A stretch of 38,240 bases of DNA from an uncultured Alphaproteobacteria bacterium (GTDB taxonomy: Bacteria > Pseudomonadota > Alphaproteobacteria > Rhizobiales > Beijerinckiaceae): positions 1 to 38,240 of the forward strand of contig CALKHP010000028.1 of assembly GCA_937988775.1 (NCBI GenBank), written 5' to 3'. The notes beneath the pieces are model-generated. The model saw nothing but the letters and a program-made list of their open reading frames with translations. It did no database searches and was not told the DNA's origin. The translations under genes and the position numbers were made by a program. Below, in pieces: positions 15,671-24,197 of the stretch (position 1 is the stretch's first letter; each line of letters opens with the position of its first letter).

Positions 15671-15967
15671 CCGGGCCTTGTTGAAAACGCGCGTCTTTTC
15701 GACGGCGTCTTGCAGCTTGCCGAGCGGTTTTACAGTCCGGCGGTCGTGGGCCGTTCCGTCCGGCGCTTCTAGACTGTCACGCCCGCGCTTGGCAAGCCCA
15801 TTCTGGAAATCTCGCCGGTCGCGCCGCACCGTTGCTTTCGGGTGTTTTGCGGCGCGCATGGCGGTCGCGCCGGTGAGGGCGCGGCATGGAGCCTGGACTG
15901 AGAAAGCCTTTGCGTCCACCTTGAAAAGGGCGTCTTTTCCGCCTGTCGGAACCGCGAGGGGGCAAGG
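15671..15967. other. Intergenic region upstream of tRNA-Gln and the CaiB gene
   Basis: About 300 bases without a credible gene. It should contain the promoter of tRNA-Gln (minus) and of the CaiB-CitE pair (plus), but I see no clear -35/-10 pair for either. The motif GGGCGTCTTTTCCGCC near 15930 and GCGCGTCTTTTCGACG near 15688 are similar short segments of unknown meaning. Confidence 0.35.
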
Positions 15968-17191
15968 GTGCCGGAACAGCTTCATCATCAGGATTACCAG
16001 CCCGAGGCGGCCACGCCCCTGGCCGGCATCAGGGTCGTCGATCTGTCCCGGCTGGTCGCCGGCAACATGGTGACGCATGTGCTGGCCGATTTCGGCGCCG
16101 AGGTCATCAAGGTCGAGGACCCGGTGCGCGGCGACGACCTGCGCCACTGGAAGGTCGAGGGCGTGGCGACCTACTGGAAGGTCTATGCCCGCAACAAGAA
16201 GAGCCTGACGCTCGATTATCGCAGTCCCGAGGGCCGCGAGGTCTTCGCCGCGCTGTTGAAGAGCGCCCATGTCGTGGTCGAGAATTTCGTGCCCGGCCGG
16301 CTGGAGAAATACGGCCTCGGGCCGGACTGGCTGCACGCGGTCAACGACAAGCTGATCATCGTGCGCGTATCGGGCTGGGGCCAGTCCGGGCCTTACAAGC
16401 ACAAGCCGGGCTTCGGCAGCCTAGTCGAGGCGATGAGCGGCTTTGCCGCGATGAACGGCTTCGCCGACCGCCCGCCGGTGCTGCCGCCATTGGCGCTCGC
16501 CGATATGGTCGCGGGGCTGTACGGGGCGACTGCGACGATGATCGCGCTGCGCGCCATCGAGCAGAATGGCGGCGCGGGCCAGGTCATCGACCTGTCGCTG
16601 TTCGAGCCGATCATGGCGATCCTCGGGCCGCAGGCGGCGAATTTCGCGCTGAACGGCATCGTGCCGGCCCGCACCGGCAGCCGGTCGAACACCGCATCGC
16701 CGCGCAACGTCTACGAGACGCGCGACGGCGCGTTCGTGGCGTTGTCGGCCTCGATGCAGTCGATGGCCGAGCGCCTGTTCCGGACAATGGGCCGGCCCGA
16801 GCTGATCGACGATCCGCGTTTCGCGACCAACACCGACCGCATTCGCCACGGCGCGGAGATCGACGCGATCGTCGCCGATTTCATGCGCGCGCATGACCAG
16901 GCCGAACTGCTCGAGATTTTCGACAAGGCGGGCGTGACGGTCGGGCCGGTTCTCGATGCTTCCGGCCTCGGCAGCGACCCGTATATTTGCGGCCGCGAGG
17001 CGCTGATCGCGCTGCCCGACGACGAGATGGGGCAGTTGCCGATGCACAACGTCACGCCGCGCCTGTCGGGCACGCCGGGGGCGATCCGCACGCCCGCGCC
17101 GCAGCTTGGCGAGCACACGGCGGAAATCCTGGCGCAACTCGGCATCACGCCCGAGGCGCAAACCGCGTTGAAGGCCGGCGGCATCGTCTGA
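15968..17191 (+). CDS. CaiB/BaiF family (type III) CoA-transferase
   Basis: A 407-residue class III CoA-transferase. The N-terminal signature is LAGIRVVDLSRLVAGNMVTHVLADFGAEVIKVEDPVRGDDLR. The catalytic aspartate is D179 in LALADMVAGLYG. The conserved VVVENFVPGRLEKYGLG and the C-terminal TPRLSGTPGAIRTPAPQLGEHT complete the family pattern. The start is GTG at 15968 with GGGGGCAAGG upstream. It is followed after 34 bases by a CitE-like lyase gene, so the pair probably activates a dicarboxylic or branched hydroxy acid to its CoA ester and then cleaves it (for example citramalate, itaconate or malate type). The exact acid is not determinable. Confidence 0.92.
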   Translation: MPEQLHHQDYQPEAATPLAGIRVVDLSRLVAGNMVTHVLADFGAEVIKVEDPVRGDDLRHWKVEGVATYWKVYARNKKSLTLDYRSPEGREVFAALLKSAHVVVENFVPGRLEKYGLGPDWLHAVNDKLIIVRVSGWGQSGPYKHKPGFGSLVEAMSGFAAMNGFADRPPVLPPLALADMVAGLYGATATMIALRAIEQNGGAGQVIDLSLFEPIMAILGPQAANFALNGIVPARTGSRSNTASPRNVYETRDGAFVALSASMQSMAERLFRTMGRPELIDDPRFATNTDRIRHGAEIDAIVADFMRAHDQAELLEIFDKAGVTVGPVLDASGLGSDPYICGREALIALPDDEMGQLPMHNVTPRLSGTPGAIRTPAPQLGEHTAEILAQLGITPEAQTALKAGGIV

Positions 17192-17225
17192 ACAGCTTGG
17201 CGCCACGCCGGCAGGGAGAAGTCAC

Positions 17226-18101
17226 ATGATCAGGTCGTTCCTTTTTACCCCCGCGAACCATGCCAGGCGGGTTGCCAAGGCGGTCGAGGGGCCGGCCGAT
17301 GCCGTGATTCTCGACCTCGAGGATGCCGTCGCCGTCGAGGAAAAGCCGGCGGCGCGCGCCGCCGTGATCGAGATCCTGAAGCAGCCGCGCCGCAAGCCGC
17401 TCTATGTCCGCGTCAACGCGCTCAGCACGCCGTTCAGCTTCGACGATCTGCATGCCGTCGCCCCGGCCGCGCCCGATGGCATCATCCTGCCCAAGGTCGA
17501 GGCGGCCAGCGACCTGCTCACCGCCGACTGGCTGCTCGGCGAGATCGAGAGCCGGAGCGGCCAGTCGTGCGGCGCCATCGACCTCGTGCCGATCATCGAG
17601 ACCGCCAGGGGCGTCGCCGCCGTCGGCACGATCGCCGGCGCGGTGGCCAGGGTGAAACGGCTGGCCTTCGGCGCCGTCGATCTCGCGCTCGACATGGATC
17701 TCGACCTTGCCGATGAGGTCGGCGCCATGAACCACCCGCGCTTCGCGATCGCGCTCGCCTCGCGCGCGGCCGGGCTCGAGGGGCCGCTCGATACCGCCTT
17801 CATCGCCATCCAGGACCTGGACGGGCTGCGCGTGTCGTCCGGCAACGCCCGCAAGATGGGCTATACCGGCAAATGCTGCATCCACCCCGCGCAGGTCGAG
17901 GTCGTGAACGCGGTTTTTTCGCCGAGCGAGCAGGATATCGCACGCGCCCGCCGCATCGTCGAAGCCTTCGCGGAGGCTGAAAGCGCCGGGTCCGCCGCCT
18001 TCAAGCTCGACGGCGTGATGATCGATTATCCGGTCGTGGACAAGGCGCGCCGCCTGCTGGCCGGGCTCGCGCGCGGCGGCACGAACGGGCAGGCGACCTG
18101 A
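17226..18101 (+). CDS. HpcH/HpaI aldolase / citrate lyase beta-like (CitE family) CoA lyase
   Basis: A 291-residue TIM-barrel lyase of the CitE superfamily. Characteristic motifs are RSFLFTPANH at the N-terminus (CoA and carboxylate contacts), DAVILDLEDAV with the metal-site acids, LYVRVNAL, PIIETARGV with the metal-ligand glutamate, and GKCCIHPAQVEVVN near the C-terminus. Lone CitE proteins act as malyl-CoA or citramalyl-CoA lyases, or as malyl-CoA thioesterases. The immediately preceding CoA-transferase gene supplies a plausible source of the CoA ester. The ATG is preceded by AGGGAGAAG. Confidence 0.92.
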   Translation: MIRSFLFTPANHARRVAKAVEGPADAVILDLEDAVAVEEKPAARAAVIEILKQPRRKPLYVRVNALSTPFSFDDLHAVAPAAPDGIILPKVEAASDLLTADWLLGEIESRSGQSCGAIDLVPIIETARGVAAVGTIAGAVARVKRLAFGAVDLALDMDLDLADEVGAMNHPRFAIALASRAAGLEGPLDTAFIAIQDLDGLRVSSGNARKMGYTGKCCIHPAQVEVVNAVFSPSEQDIARARRIVEAFAEAESAGSAAFKLDGVMIDYPVVDKARRLLAGLARGGTNGQAT

Positions 18102-18393
18102 GGCCACACCTGTATCGCGGCCTTCGGCCCGCATCTGAATGCCATGGAATCTGCACTGGGGCGGGGCAGTAGATTTCAAATATAGCCGGCTTGACCGGCC
18201 CCCGTCTGGAGGAGATCGGATTTCTGCCCGTCGTTTCGGTTTAGGGTTAAAGTAGATGATGAATCACATGCTTGGACGTGTAGCCGGTAAATCACATCTT
18301 GCGGTTTTCCGTTGAATTTCACTTGCGAGTGTAGTTGCGATGGAACGATTTGCCGTGTATGTCGCAAGGGTTGCAATGTGAAGGGGCATAAGG
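18102..18393. other. Intergenic region upstream of the lipoprotein gene
   Basis: This 290-base spacer contains a short family-B-like palindrome (GCCGGCTTGACCGGCCC, 18185-18201) and two direct copies of AATCACAT followed by CTTG (18262 and 18290, 28 bases apart). It is AT-richer near 18240-18370, where a promoter for the lipoprotein gene is expected, but no confident -35/-10 pair can be named. Confidence 0.4.
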
Positions 18394-18702
18394 ATGAAGC
18401 TTCGTTTTCTCGTCGCGGTTGCGGCCATGACGCTCGCAGCACCGCTGCTTGCCGGTTGCCAGAGCACCCAGGAATCGGCCACCAGCGCGCAGATGACCTG
18501 CGATGCCCAGGGGCTTCGTCCTGGCACCGAGCGTTATCGCCGTTGCGTCGCGGCGACCTACCAGACCAACCGTCAGCAGTCGGCTGAAGCCGGCAACGCC
18601 GTCGCCGTCGGTGCGGCCGCCGGCCTGATCGGTGGCGCCATCATCGGTGCGAACAGCCGTCCTTACGGCTACTATCGCTGCCGCGGCTGGGGCTGCTACT
18701 AA
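18394..18702 (+). CDS. Glycine-zipper lipoprotein
   Basis: A 102-residue small envelope protein. The N-terminus is a lipoprotein signal with lipobox LLAGC, so C22 would be acylated after signal peptidase II cleavage. A glycine-zipper segment (AVAVGAAAGLIGGAIIGAN) follows, then a Tyr/Arg/Cys-rich tail (YGYYRCRGWGCY). Glycine-zipper lipoproteins are common in rhizobia and probably sit in the outer membrane, but their function is undefined. The ATG has an AAGGGG/AAGG ribosome site. It is a single-gene unit followed by a palindrome and a hairpin. Confidence 0.85.
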   Translation: MKLRFLVAVAAMTLAAPLLAGCQSTQESATSAQMTCDAQGLRPGTERYRRCVAATYQTNRQQSAEAGNAVAVGAAAGLIGGAIIGANSRPYGYYRCRGWGCY

Positions 18703-18713
18703 AGCATATAATT

Positions 18714-18764
18714 AGAGCATTTCTCTCGCGGAAAACCGGTAGCCACTTTTCTGCGAAATGCTCT
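18714..18764. repeat. Short palindromic repeat with AGAGCATTTC ends
   Basis: AGAGCATTTC (18714) and GAAATGCTCT (ending 18764) are perfect 10-base complements enclosing GCGGAAAACCGGTAGCCACTTTTCTGCG. Repeats with AGAGCATTT ends and a GGAAAACCGGT-like core are, as I recall, widespread in Rhizobiales genomes. Only one copy is seen here. Confidence 0.65.
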
Positions 18765-18776
18765 AGGCACCACTTT

Positions 18777-18802
18777 CTGGAGGGGACTTCGGCCCCCTCC
18801 AG
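18777..18802. terminator. Candidate bidirectional terminator hairpin
   Basis: CTGGAGGGG pairs perfectly with CCCCTCCAG around an ACTTCGGC loop containing a TTCG tetraloop. It lies between the lipoprotein gene (+) and the small membrane protein gene (-), both pointing at it. There is no U-run on either side, so termination is inferred from position and stem strength. Confidence 0.5.
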
Positions 18803-18818
18803 AGCCTGCCCGCGGAGG

Positions 18819-19070
18819 CTATCTGCGCCGGCGATGCGGCATCTGCTTCCGCACCGGGCCGGGAATGAGCCTGAGCGGCGCGGCCTGCACCGGCGCGACC
18901 AGGTTCATGATGAACTTCCACTGCGCGAGTGCCGAGAACGCGGTTTCGAGACCGCCGGCCGTGAAGCGCATGCCGCGCCAGAGTTGCCGGGCAACGGGCG
19001 GGCGCGTCGCGAGATAAGCCAGCGCTCCGACTGCGATAATCAATTCGACCGGCTTCGTTCCGTTTTTCAT
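18819..19070 (-). CDS. Small hypothetical membrane protein
   Basis: An 83-residue protein with one likely membrane helix (ELIIAVGALAYLATRPPVA) and a basic C-terminus ending in RRRR. It has a strong ribosome site (AGGAGCGACGG) before the ATG. No family is recognised. It follows another very small membrane-protein gene on the same strand, and both are divergent from the glycogen genes. It looks like an expressed gene because of its ribosome site and sensible hydropathy pattern, but this is not certain. Confidence 0.65.
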   Translation of the reverse strand: MKNGTKPVELIIAVGALAYLATRPPVARQLWRGMRFTAGGLETAFSALAQWKFIMNLVAPVQAAPLRLIPGPVRKQMPHRRRR

Positions 19071-19154
19071 CCGTCGCTCCTGTGCTTCAGCGATGAACCG
19101 CGCAGCAGCGGAATCGTTCCGGGGCTTGCTTTCGGGCCGGCCTTGTCGCGGGCG

Positions 19155-19298
19155 CTATAGCCGCAGCGCGAGCCGGACGATGTAGAACACGATGCCCAGG
19201 ACAAACGCCGCGCCGAGCCATGCCACGGCGATCCGGCGCAGGGTGCGCCGGTGCGCGGGCCTGCGTACTGGCGGCGGGATGGGAGCTTCCGGGTCCAT
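19155..19298 (-). CDS. Very small hypothetical membrane protein
   Basis: A 47-residue reading frame with a proline/arginine-rich N-terminus (MDPEAPIPPPVRRPAHRRT) and one C-terminal membrane helix (VAWLGAAFVLGIVFYIVRLAL). The charge pattern predicts a cytoplasmic N-terminus. No strong ribosome site precedes the ATG. It is divergent from glgP, with 183 bases between the starts. It has the look of a genuine small tail-anchored protein but could be spurious. Confidence 0.45.
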   Translation of the reverse strand: MDPEAPIPPPVRRPAHRRTLRRIAVAWLGAAFVLGIVFYIVRLALRL

Positions 19299-19481
19299 CG
19301 AGCGATCCGTCGCAATCCTGACTCATCAAGAGAATACCCGAGAACCCGACGCTGTATAGGCCATGCGGGCCGGCGCGGCCCGGCACATGATCCGGCCCGC
19401 ATCGCCAGCCCCGGCCGGAGGTGGAGAATCCGGTGCGCCGGGCATTGCGTCACGTTGCATCTGGTGCACCCTTGTGGTCGC

Positions 19482-21989
19482 ATGGCGCCCCTCCAACAGA
19501 TCGGGCCTCGTTTCGTGGACACAGAAATGCTGACGGTATCCGGCGGAAACCCGCCATCGGGCGAGGCGGTGGAGCTTCTCAAGCGCGAGATTCTCCGCAA
19601 ACTGACCTATTCGCTCGGCAAGGACCCGACCGTCGCACAGGACCATGACTGGCTGACCGCCTGCATGCTGGCGGCACGCGATCATGTCATCGATGTCTGG
19701 CACCGCTCGACGCATGACAGCTACCGGACGGGGCGCAAGCGCGTGTATTACATGTCGCTCGAGTTCCTGATCGGCCGTTCGCTGGCCGATACGCTCAGCA
19801 ACCTGCGCATCAACGAGGCGATGCAACTGGCAGCCGCCGAGCTTGGCGTCAATCTCGGCGAGATCGAATCGGTCGAGCCCGACGCGGCACTCGGCAATGG
19901 CGGCCTCGGCCGGCTCGCGGCGTGCTACATGGAGAGCATGGCGAGCACCGGCGTGCCCGCGATCGGCTACGGCATCCGCTACGATCACGGCCTGTTCAAG
20001 CAGCGCATCGTCAACGGCAAGCAGGTCGAGATCCCCGAGGACTGGCTGTCATTCCGCAATCCGTGGGAGTTCGAGCGCCGGGAAAGCGCCTATCGCATCT
20101 CGTTCGGCGGTTCGATCACGCTGGCAAGCGATTCCGAGCATGCCGCGCTGTGGACGCCGGACGAGACCGTGTTCGCCATGGCCTATGACACGCCGGTGAT
20201 CGGCTGGCGCGGCCACGATGCCTCGACGCTCCGGCTGTGGCGGGCGCAGGCGCTGCATCCGCTGCATCTCGACGCCTTCAACCAGGGCGACCATATCGGC
20301 GCGCTCGCCGAGCGCAACCGGGCCGAGGCGATCTCCAACGTGCTCTACCCGGCCGACAGCAACCCGGCCGGGCAGGAATTGCGGCTCCGGCAGGAATATT
20401 TCTTCACCTCGGCCTCGTTGCAGGACCTCGTGCGCCGCCATATCAGGCAGTTCCGCGACGTCAGGCTGCTGCCCGAGAAGGCGGCGATCCAGCTCAACGA
20501 CACCCATCCCTCGCTCGCCGTGCCCGAACTGATGCGGCTGCTGATCGACGAGCACAAGCTCGGCTGGGACGAAGCCTGGGACATCACCACCCAGACCTTC
20601 TCCTACACCAACCACACGCTGTTGCCGGAGGCGCTCGAAACCTGGCCGGTCTCGCTGCTCGAGCGCATGCTGCCGCGCCACATGCAGATCATCTTCGGCA
20701 TCAACTCGCGCTTTCTGGAAAGCGTGAAGTCCGGCCCGCTCGGCGGCAAGGTCGATCTCGGCCAGCTGTCGCTGATCGACGAGCAGAATGGCCGCCGCGT
20801 GCGCATGGCGCATCTCGCCTTCATCGGCTCGCATGCCGTCAACGGCGTCTCGGCGCTGCATTCGGCCTTGATGCAGGAGACGGTGTTCGCGCCGCTCAAC
20901 CAGGCGTTTCCCGGCCGCATCCTCAATGTCACCAACGGCATCACGCCCCGGCGCTGGCTGATGGGCGCCAACCCGCGGCTTGCCGGCCTGCTCGGCGCGG
21001 CGCTCGGCACCGAGGTCGCCGACGATATCGACAAGCTCGCCCAGTTGCGGCCGCTGGCGGACGATGCGGCTTTCCGCGAGAAATTCGCCGCGACGCGCGC
21101 CGCCAACAAGCATGACCTGGCGCGCTATATCCGGCGCGAACTCGGCATTACCGTCGATCCGGCGGCGATGTTCGACATTCAGGTCAAACGCATCCACGAA
21201 TACAAGCGCCAGTTGCTGAACATCCTCGAGACGGTGGCGCTTTACGATGCCATCCGCTCGCAGCCCTATCGCAACTGGGTGCCGCGCGTGAAGATTTTCG
21301 CCGGCAAGGCGGCCTCGAGCTACGCCACCGCCAAGACGATCATCAACCTGATCAACGATGTCGCCAACGTCATCAACAACGACCTCGCCACCCGCAACGT
21401 GCTCAAGGTGGTGTTCCTGCCGAACTACAATGTCAGCCTCGCCGAGGTCATCGTGCCGGCGGCCGACCTGTCGGAGCAGATTTCGACCGCCGGCATGGAA
21501 GCGTCCGGCACCGGCAACATGAAATTCGCCCTCAACGGCGCGCTGACCATTGGCACGCTCGACGGCGCCAATGTCGAGATCCGCGACAATGTCGGCGAGG
21601 ACAACATCTTCATCTTCGGCATGAATGCCGGGCAGGTCGTCGAGGCGCGCCAGAACGCGCACGACACGCAAGCCGTCATCGATGCCTCGCAGGACCTCGG
21701 CGACGTGCTGGCGGCGGTCGCGGGCGGCGCGTTCTCGCCCGGAGACCGCCACCGCTATGCCGACCTGATCGGCGCGCTGCGCGGCAATGACTGGTTCATG
21801 ACGCTGCATGATTTCGCCGATTATGCCGCGACCCAGCGCCGAGTGGATGAGTTGTGGCAGTCCCCGGAGGCGTGGTGGCGCATGAGCGTCATCAATACCG
21901 CCGGCAGCGGCTGGCTCAGCGCCGACCGTGCCATCCGGCAATATGCCGAGACGATCTGGGACGTGCCGGTGCCGAACCGTCTGGCTTGA
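19482..21989 (+). CDS. glgP: Glycogen/alpha-glucan phosphorylase
   Basis: An 835-residue GT35 enzyme that releases glucose-1-phosphate from the non-reducing ends of glycogen. Landmarks are RVYYMSLEFLIGRSL, the GNGGLGRLAACYMES block, NDTHPSLAVPELMRLL, VKRIHEYKRQLLN, and the PLP lysine (about K681) in EASGTGNMKFALNG. Length agrees with bacterial homologues (about 815-840). I placed the start at ATG 19482; ATG 19527 is an alternative, and neither has a strong ribosome site. It is followed after nine bases by glgX, so the two form a glycogen-breakdown operon. Biosynthetic glgA/B/C are not in the window. Confidence 0.96.
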   Translation: MAPLQQIGPRFVDTEMLTVSGGNPPSGEAVELLKREILRKLTYSLGKDPTVAQDHDWLTACMLAARDHVIDVWHRSTHDSYRTGRKRVYYMSLEFLIGRSLADTLSNLRINEAMQLAAAELGVNLGEIESVEPDAALGNGGLGRLAACYMESMASTGVPAIGYGIRYDHGLFKQRIVNGKQVEIPEDWLSFRNPWEFERRESAYRISFGGSITLASDSEHAALWTPDETVFAMAYDTPVIGWRGHDASTLRLWRAQALHPLHLDAFNQGDHIGALAERNRAEAISNVLYPADSNPAGQELRLRQEYFFTSASLQDLVRRHIRQFRDVRLLPEKAAIQLNDTHPSLAVPELMRLLIDEHKLGWDEAWDITTQTFSYTNHTLLPEALETWPVSLLERMLPRHMQIIFGINSRFLESVKSGPLGGKVDLGQLSLIDEQNGRRVRMAHLAFIGSHAVNGVSALHSALMQETVFAPLNQAFPGRILNVTNGITPRRWLMGANPRLAGLLGAALGTEVADDIDKLAQLRPLADDAAFREKFAATRAANKHDLARYIRRELGITVDPAAMFDIQVKRIHEYKRQLLNILETVALYDAIRSQPYRNWVPRVKIFAGKAASSYATAKTIINLINDVANVINNDLATRNVLKVVFLPNYNVSLAEVIVPAADLSEQISTAGMEASGTGNMKFALNGALTIGTLDGANVEIRDNVGEDNIFIFGMNAGQVVEARQNAHDTQAVIDASQDLGDVLAAVAGGAFSPGDRHRYADLIGALRGNDWFMTLHDFADYAATQRRVDELWQSPEAWWRMSVINTAGSGWLSADRAIRQYAETIWDVPVPNRLA

Positions 21990-21998
21990 GGCGCGGGC

Positions 21999-24017
21999 AT
22001 GGAGATCGTCGCCGATTCCCTGCCGCCCGCCCTCGGCGTCCGGCCGCGAGAGGGCGGGCTCGCGGTCGCGGTGTTCTCCCGCCATGCCGAGCGTATCGAA
22101 CTGTGCCTGTTCGCCGGCGATGGCGCGCGTGAGACGCAGCGCCTGGCGCTGCCGTGCCGCGACGGCGACATCCATCACGGATTTCTGCCCGGCGCCGGCG
22201 CGGGCCTGCGCTATGGCTTGCGGGCGCACGGGCCGTTTTCGCCGGGCGAGAGCCACCGTTTCGATGCCGCCAAGCTGCTGGTCGACCCTTATGCCAGCCT
22301 GATCGACCGGCCGTTCCAGTGGCGGGCGGAGCTTGCCGCGCCGCCAGCGGCGGCAATCGACACCGCGCCCTTCGTGCCGCGCTGCATCGTGGCGGCGCCG
22401 GAGGGACCGGAACCGACCGCGCCCGCCGGCTGGCCCGGCCTGATCTACGAACTCGGCGTCAAGTCGTTCACCATGCGCGCGCCCGGCGTGCCGGATGCCA
22501 TCCGGGGCACGTTGGCCGCCCTGTGTGAGCCGGCGCTTGTCGCGCATATCGCCGGGCTCGGCGTCAGCCATGTCGAACTGATGCCGACCGCCGCCTGGAT
22601 GGACGAGCGCCACCTGCCGGCGCTCGGCCTCGCCAATGCCTGGGGCTACAATCCGGTCAATTTCTTCGCGCTCGATCCGCGCCTGGCGCCGGGTGGGCTG
22701 GCGGACCTGCGCCGGCTCTGCGCGCGCTACGCGCAAGCCGGCATCGGCGTGCTGCTCGACATCGTCTTCAACCACACTGCCGAGAGCGACGAGTTGGGCG
22801 CGACCATCTGCCTGCGCGGCCTCGACAATGCGAGCTACTACCGGCCGCTGCCCGGCGATCCGTCGCGCTTCGCCAACGATACCGGCTGCGGCAACACGCT
22901 GGCCTGCGAAAACCCGTTCGTGGTGCGCATGATGCTCGATGCGCTCCGGCAATGGCGCGCTTGCGGCGTCGCCGGCTTCCGCTTCGATCTCGGCGCCACG
23001 CTCGGGCGCGATGCCGCCGGCTTTTCGCCGGACGCCGCCTTCTTCAGCGCGTTGCGGCAGGACCCTGCGCTGGCTGGTTGCGTGCTGATCATGGAGCCGT
23101 GGGATATCGGGGCTGACGGCTATCAACAGGGCAATTTCCCGGCGCCGCTCGCCGAGTGGAACGGCAGGTTCCGCGACGATGTCCGCCGCTTCTGGCGCGG
23201 CGATGCCGGGCTCGCCGGCGCGCTGGCGACACGGCTCGCCGGTTCGGCCGACCTGTTTGCCGAACGTCACCGCAAGCCGTGCGCCAGCATCAACTTCCTC
23301 ACCTCGCATGACGGTTTCACGCTCGCCGATCTCGTCAGCTACGCCAGCAAGCACAACGAGGCCAATGGCGAGGGCAATCGCGACGGCGACAGCGACAACC
23401 ATTCCTGGAATAACGGCATCGAGGGCGCGAGCGCCGATACGGGCGTGATTGCGGCGCGCCACGCCGATATCCGCGCGCTGCTGGCGACGCTGTTCTTTGC
23501 GCGCGGCACGCCGATGCTGAGCGCCGGCGACGAGTTCGGCCGCACGCAGGGCGGCAACAATAACGGCTATTCCCAGGATAATGCCGGCTTCTGGCTCGAC
23601 TGGCCGAGGCGCGACCGGGAGCTTGCGGCCTTTGTGGCGGCGCTGAGCGCTCTGCGGCAACACATGGCCGCCCTGACGAAGAACGCCTTCTTTTCCGGCC
23701 AGCCGCGTGCGGACGCCGCGCCCGATGTGACATGGCGCGATGCCAGTGACGCACCGGTTGCCAATGCCGCGTGGCAGGGCCTCGATACGCTGCTGATGCT
23801 GCTCGGCGAGGAGGCCGGGCAGGGGCGCATGCTGCTCGCCTTCAACCGGCGTCGCGACCCGGTCGCCGTGACGCTGCCGGCGCCAAAGGCCGGGCACGGC
23901 TGGTCGCTCGCTCTATGCTCGCGGGACTTCCCGCAAAGTGGCGATCCGCTCACGCTGCCGCCGCGCAGCGTCCGCGTGTATCGGGATGGGCCGGTCAAGC
24001 CGGCCCATGACGGCTGA
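21999..24017 (+). CDS. glgX: Glycogen debranching enzyme GlgX
   Basis: A 672-residue GH13 isoamylase-type enzyme that hydrolyses the alpha-1,6 branches left by phosphorylase. An N-terminal CBM48-like domain (LGVRPREGGLAVAVFSRHA) precedes the barrel. The catalytic triad reads D330 (GFRFDLGATLGR), E366 (LIMEPWDIG) and D438 (LTSHDGFTLADLVSY), spaced as in E. coli GlgX. NKHNEANGEGNRDG-type sequence is present as SKHNEANGEGNRDG. The last eleven codons (RDGPVKPAHDG) and the stop codon are supplied by a palindromic family-B repeat, so the native C-terminus has been altered. It is probably still active, since the tail lies beyond the C-terminal beta domain. Confidence 0.96.
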   Translation: MEIVADSLPPALGVRPREGGLAVAVFSRHAERIELCLFAGDGARETQRLALPCRDGDIHHGFLPGAGAGLRYGLRAHGPFSPGESHRFDAAKLLVDPYASLIDRPFQWRAELAAPPAAAIDTAPFVPRCIVAAPEGPEPTAPAGWPGLIYELGVKSFTMRAPGVPDAIRGTLAALCEPALVAHIAGLGVSHVELMPTAAWMDERHLPALGLANAWGYNPVNFFALDPRLAPGGLADLRRLCARYAQAGIGVLLDIVFNHTAESDELGATICLRGLDNASYYRPLPGDPSRFANDTGCGNTLACENPFVVRMMLDALRQWRACGVAGFRFDLGATLGRDAAGFSPDAAFFSALRQDPALAGCVLIMEPWDIGADGYQQGNFPAPLAEWNGRFRDDVRRFWRGDAGLAGALATRLAGSADLFAERHRKPCASINFLTSHDGFTLADLVSYASKHNEANGEGNRDGDSDNHSWNNGIEGASADTGVIAARHADIRALLATLFFARGTPMLSAGDEFGRTQGGNNNGYSQDNAGFWLDWPRRDRELAAFVAALSALRQHMAALTKNAFFSGQPRADAAPDVTWRDASDAPVANAAWQGLDTLLMLLGEEAGQGRMLLAFNRRRDPVAVTLPAPKAGHGWSLALCSRDFPQSGDPLTLPPRSVRVYRDGPVKPAHDG

Positions 24018-24071
24018 GAGCGAGGCGCGAACATCTCAGCCGTCATCGGCGGACTTGATCCGCCGATCCCG
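23981..24071. repeat. Palindromic repeat, family B, inverted pair at the glgX end
   Basis: Two units face each other: 23981-24016 (TCGGGATGGGCCGGTCAAG, then CCGGCCCATGACGGCTG) and 24037-24071 (CAGCCGTCATCGGCGGACTT, then GATCCGCCGATCCCG). The first is the reverse complement of the unit at 2581-2616 with one mismatch and is partly coding, because the glgX stop codon lies inside it. The second has compensating changes in both arms, so hairpin potential is preserved. Confidence 0.8.
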
Positions 24072-24097
24072 CTTCGGAAAACCTCGCCGTCACCAGT

Positions 24098-24183
24098 GTC
24101 ATTCCCGACGCGCGCAAGCGCGATCGGGAATCCAGGAGTCGTCCGCGCCTCGGCCTCTGGATTCCCGCCTGCGCGGGAATGAC
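24098..24183. repeat. Palindromic intergenic repeat, family A, copy 2 (inverted)
   Basis: An 86-base element in the opposite orientation to the copies at 1247 and 31986. It begins GTCATTCCCGACGCGCGCAA and ends GGATTCCCGCCTGCGCGGGAATGAC. Differences from the other copies fall mainly in the central loop. It lies between the convergent glgX and SDR genes, next to family-B units. Confidence 0.85.
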
Positions 24184-24197
24184 ATCAACTTCCCCCC

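Noticed and set aside
19251..19481. A longer GlgP N-terminus starting at 19251
   Set aside because: The extension is Arg/Pro-rich, overlaps the divergent small membrane protein gene, and exceeds the usual family length.
20049..23897. A 1282-codon open frame on the minus strand opposite glgP and glgX
   Set aside because: It is antisense to two well-supported enzymes, is rich in Arg/Ala/Asp/Gln repeats typical of GC-rich shadow frames, and has no recognisable domain.
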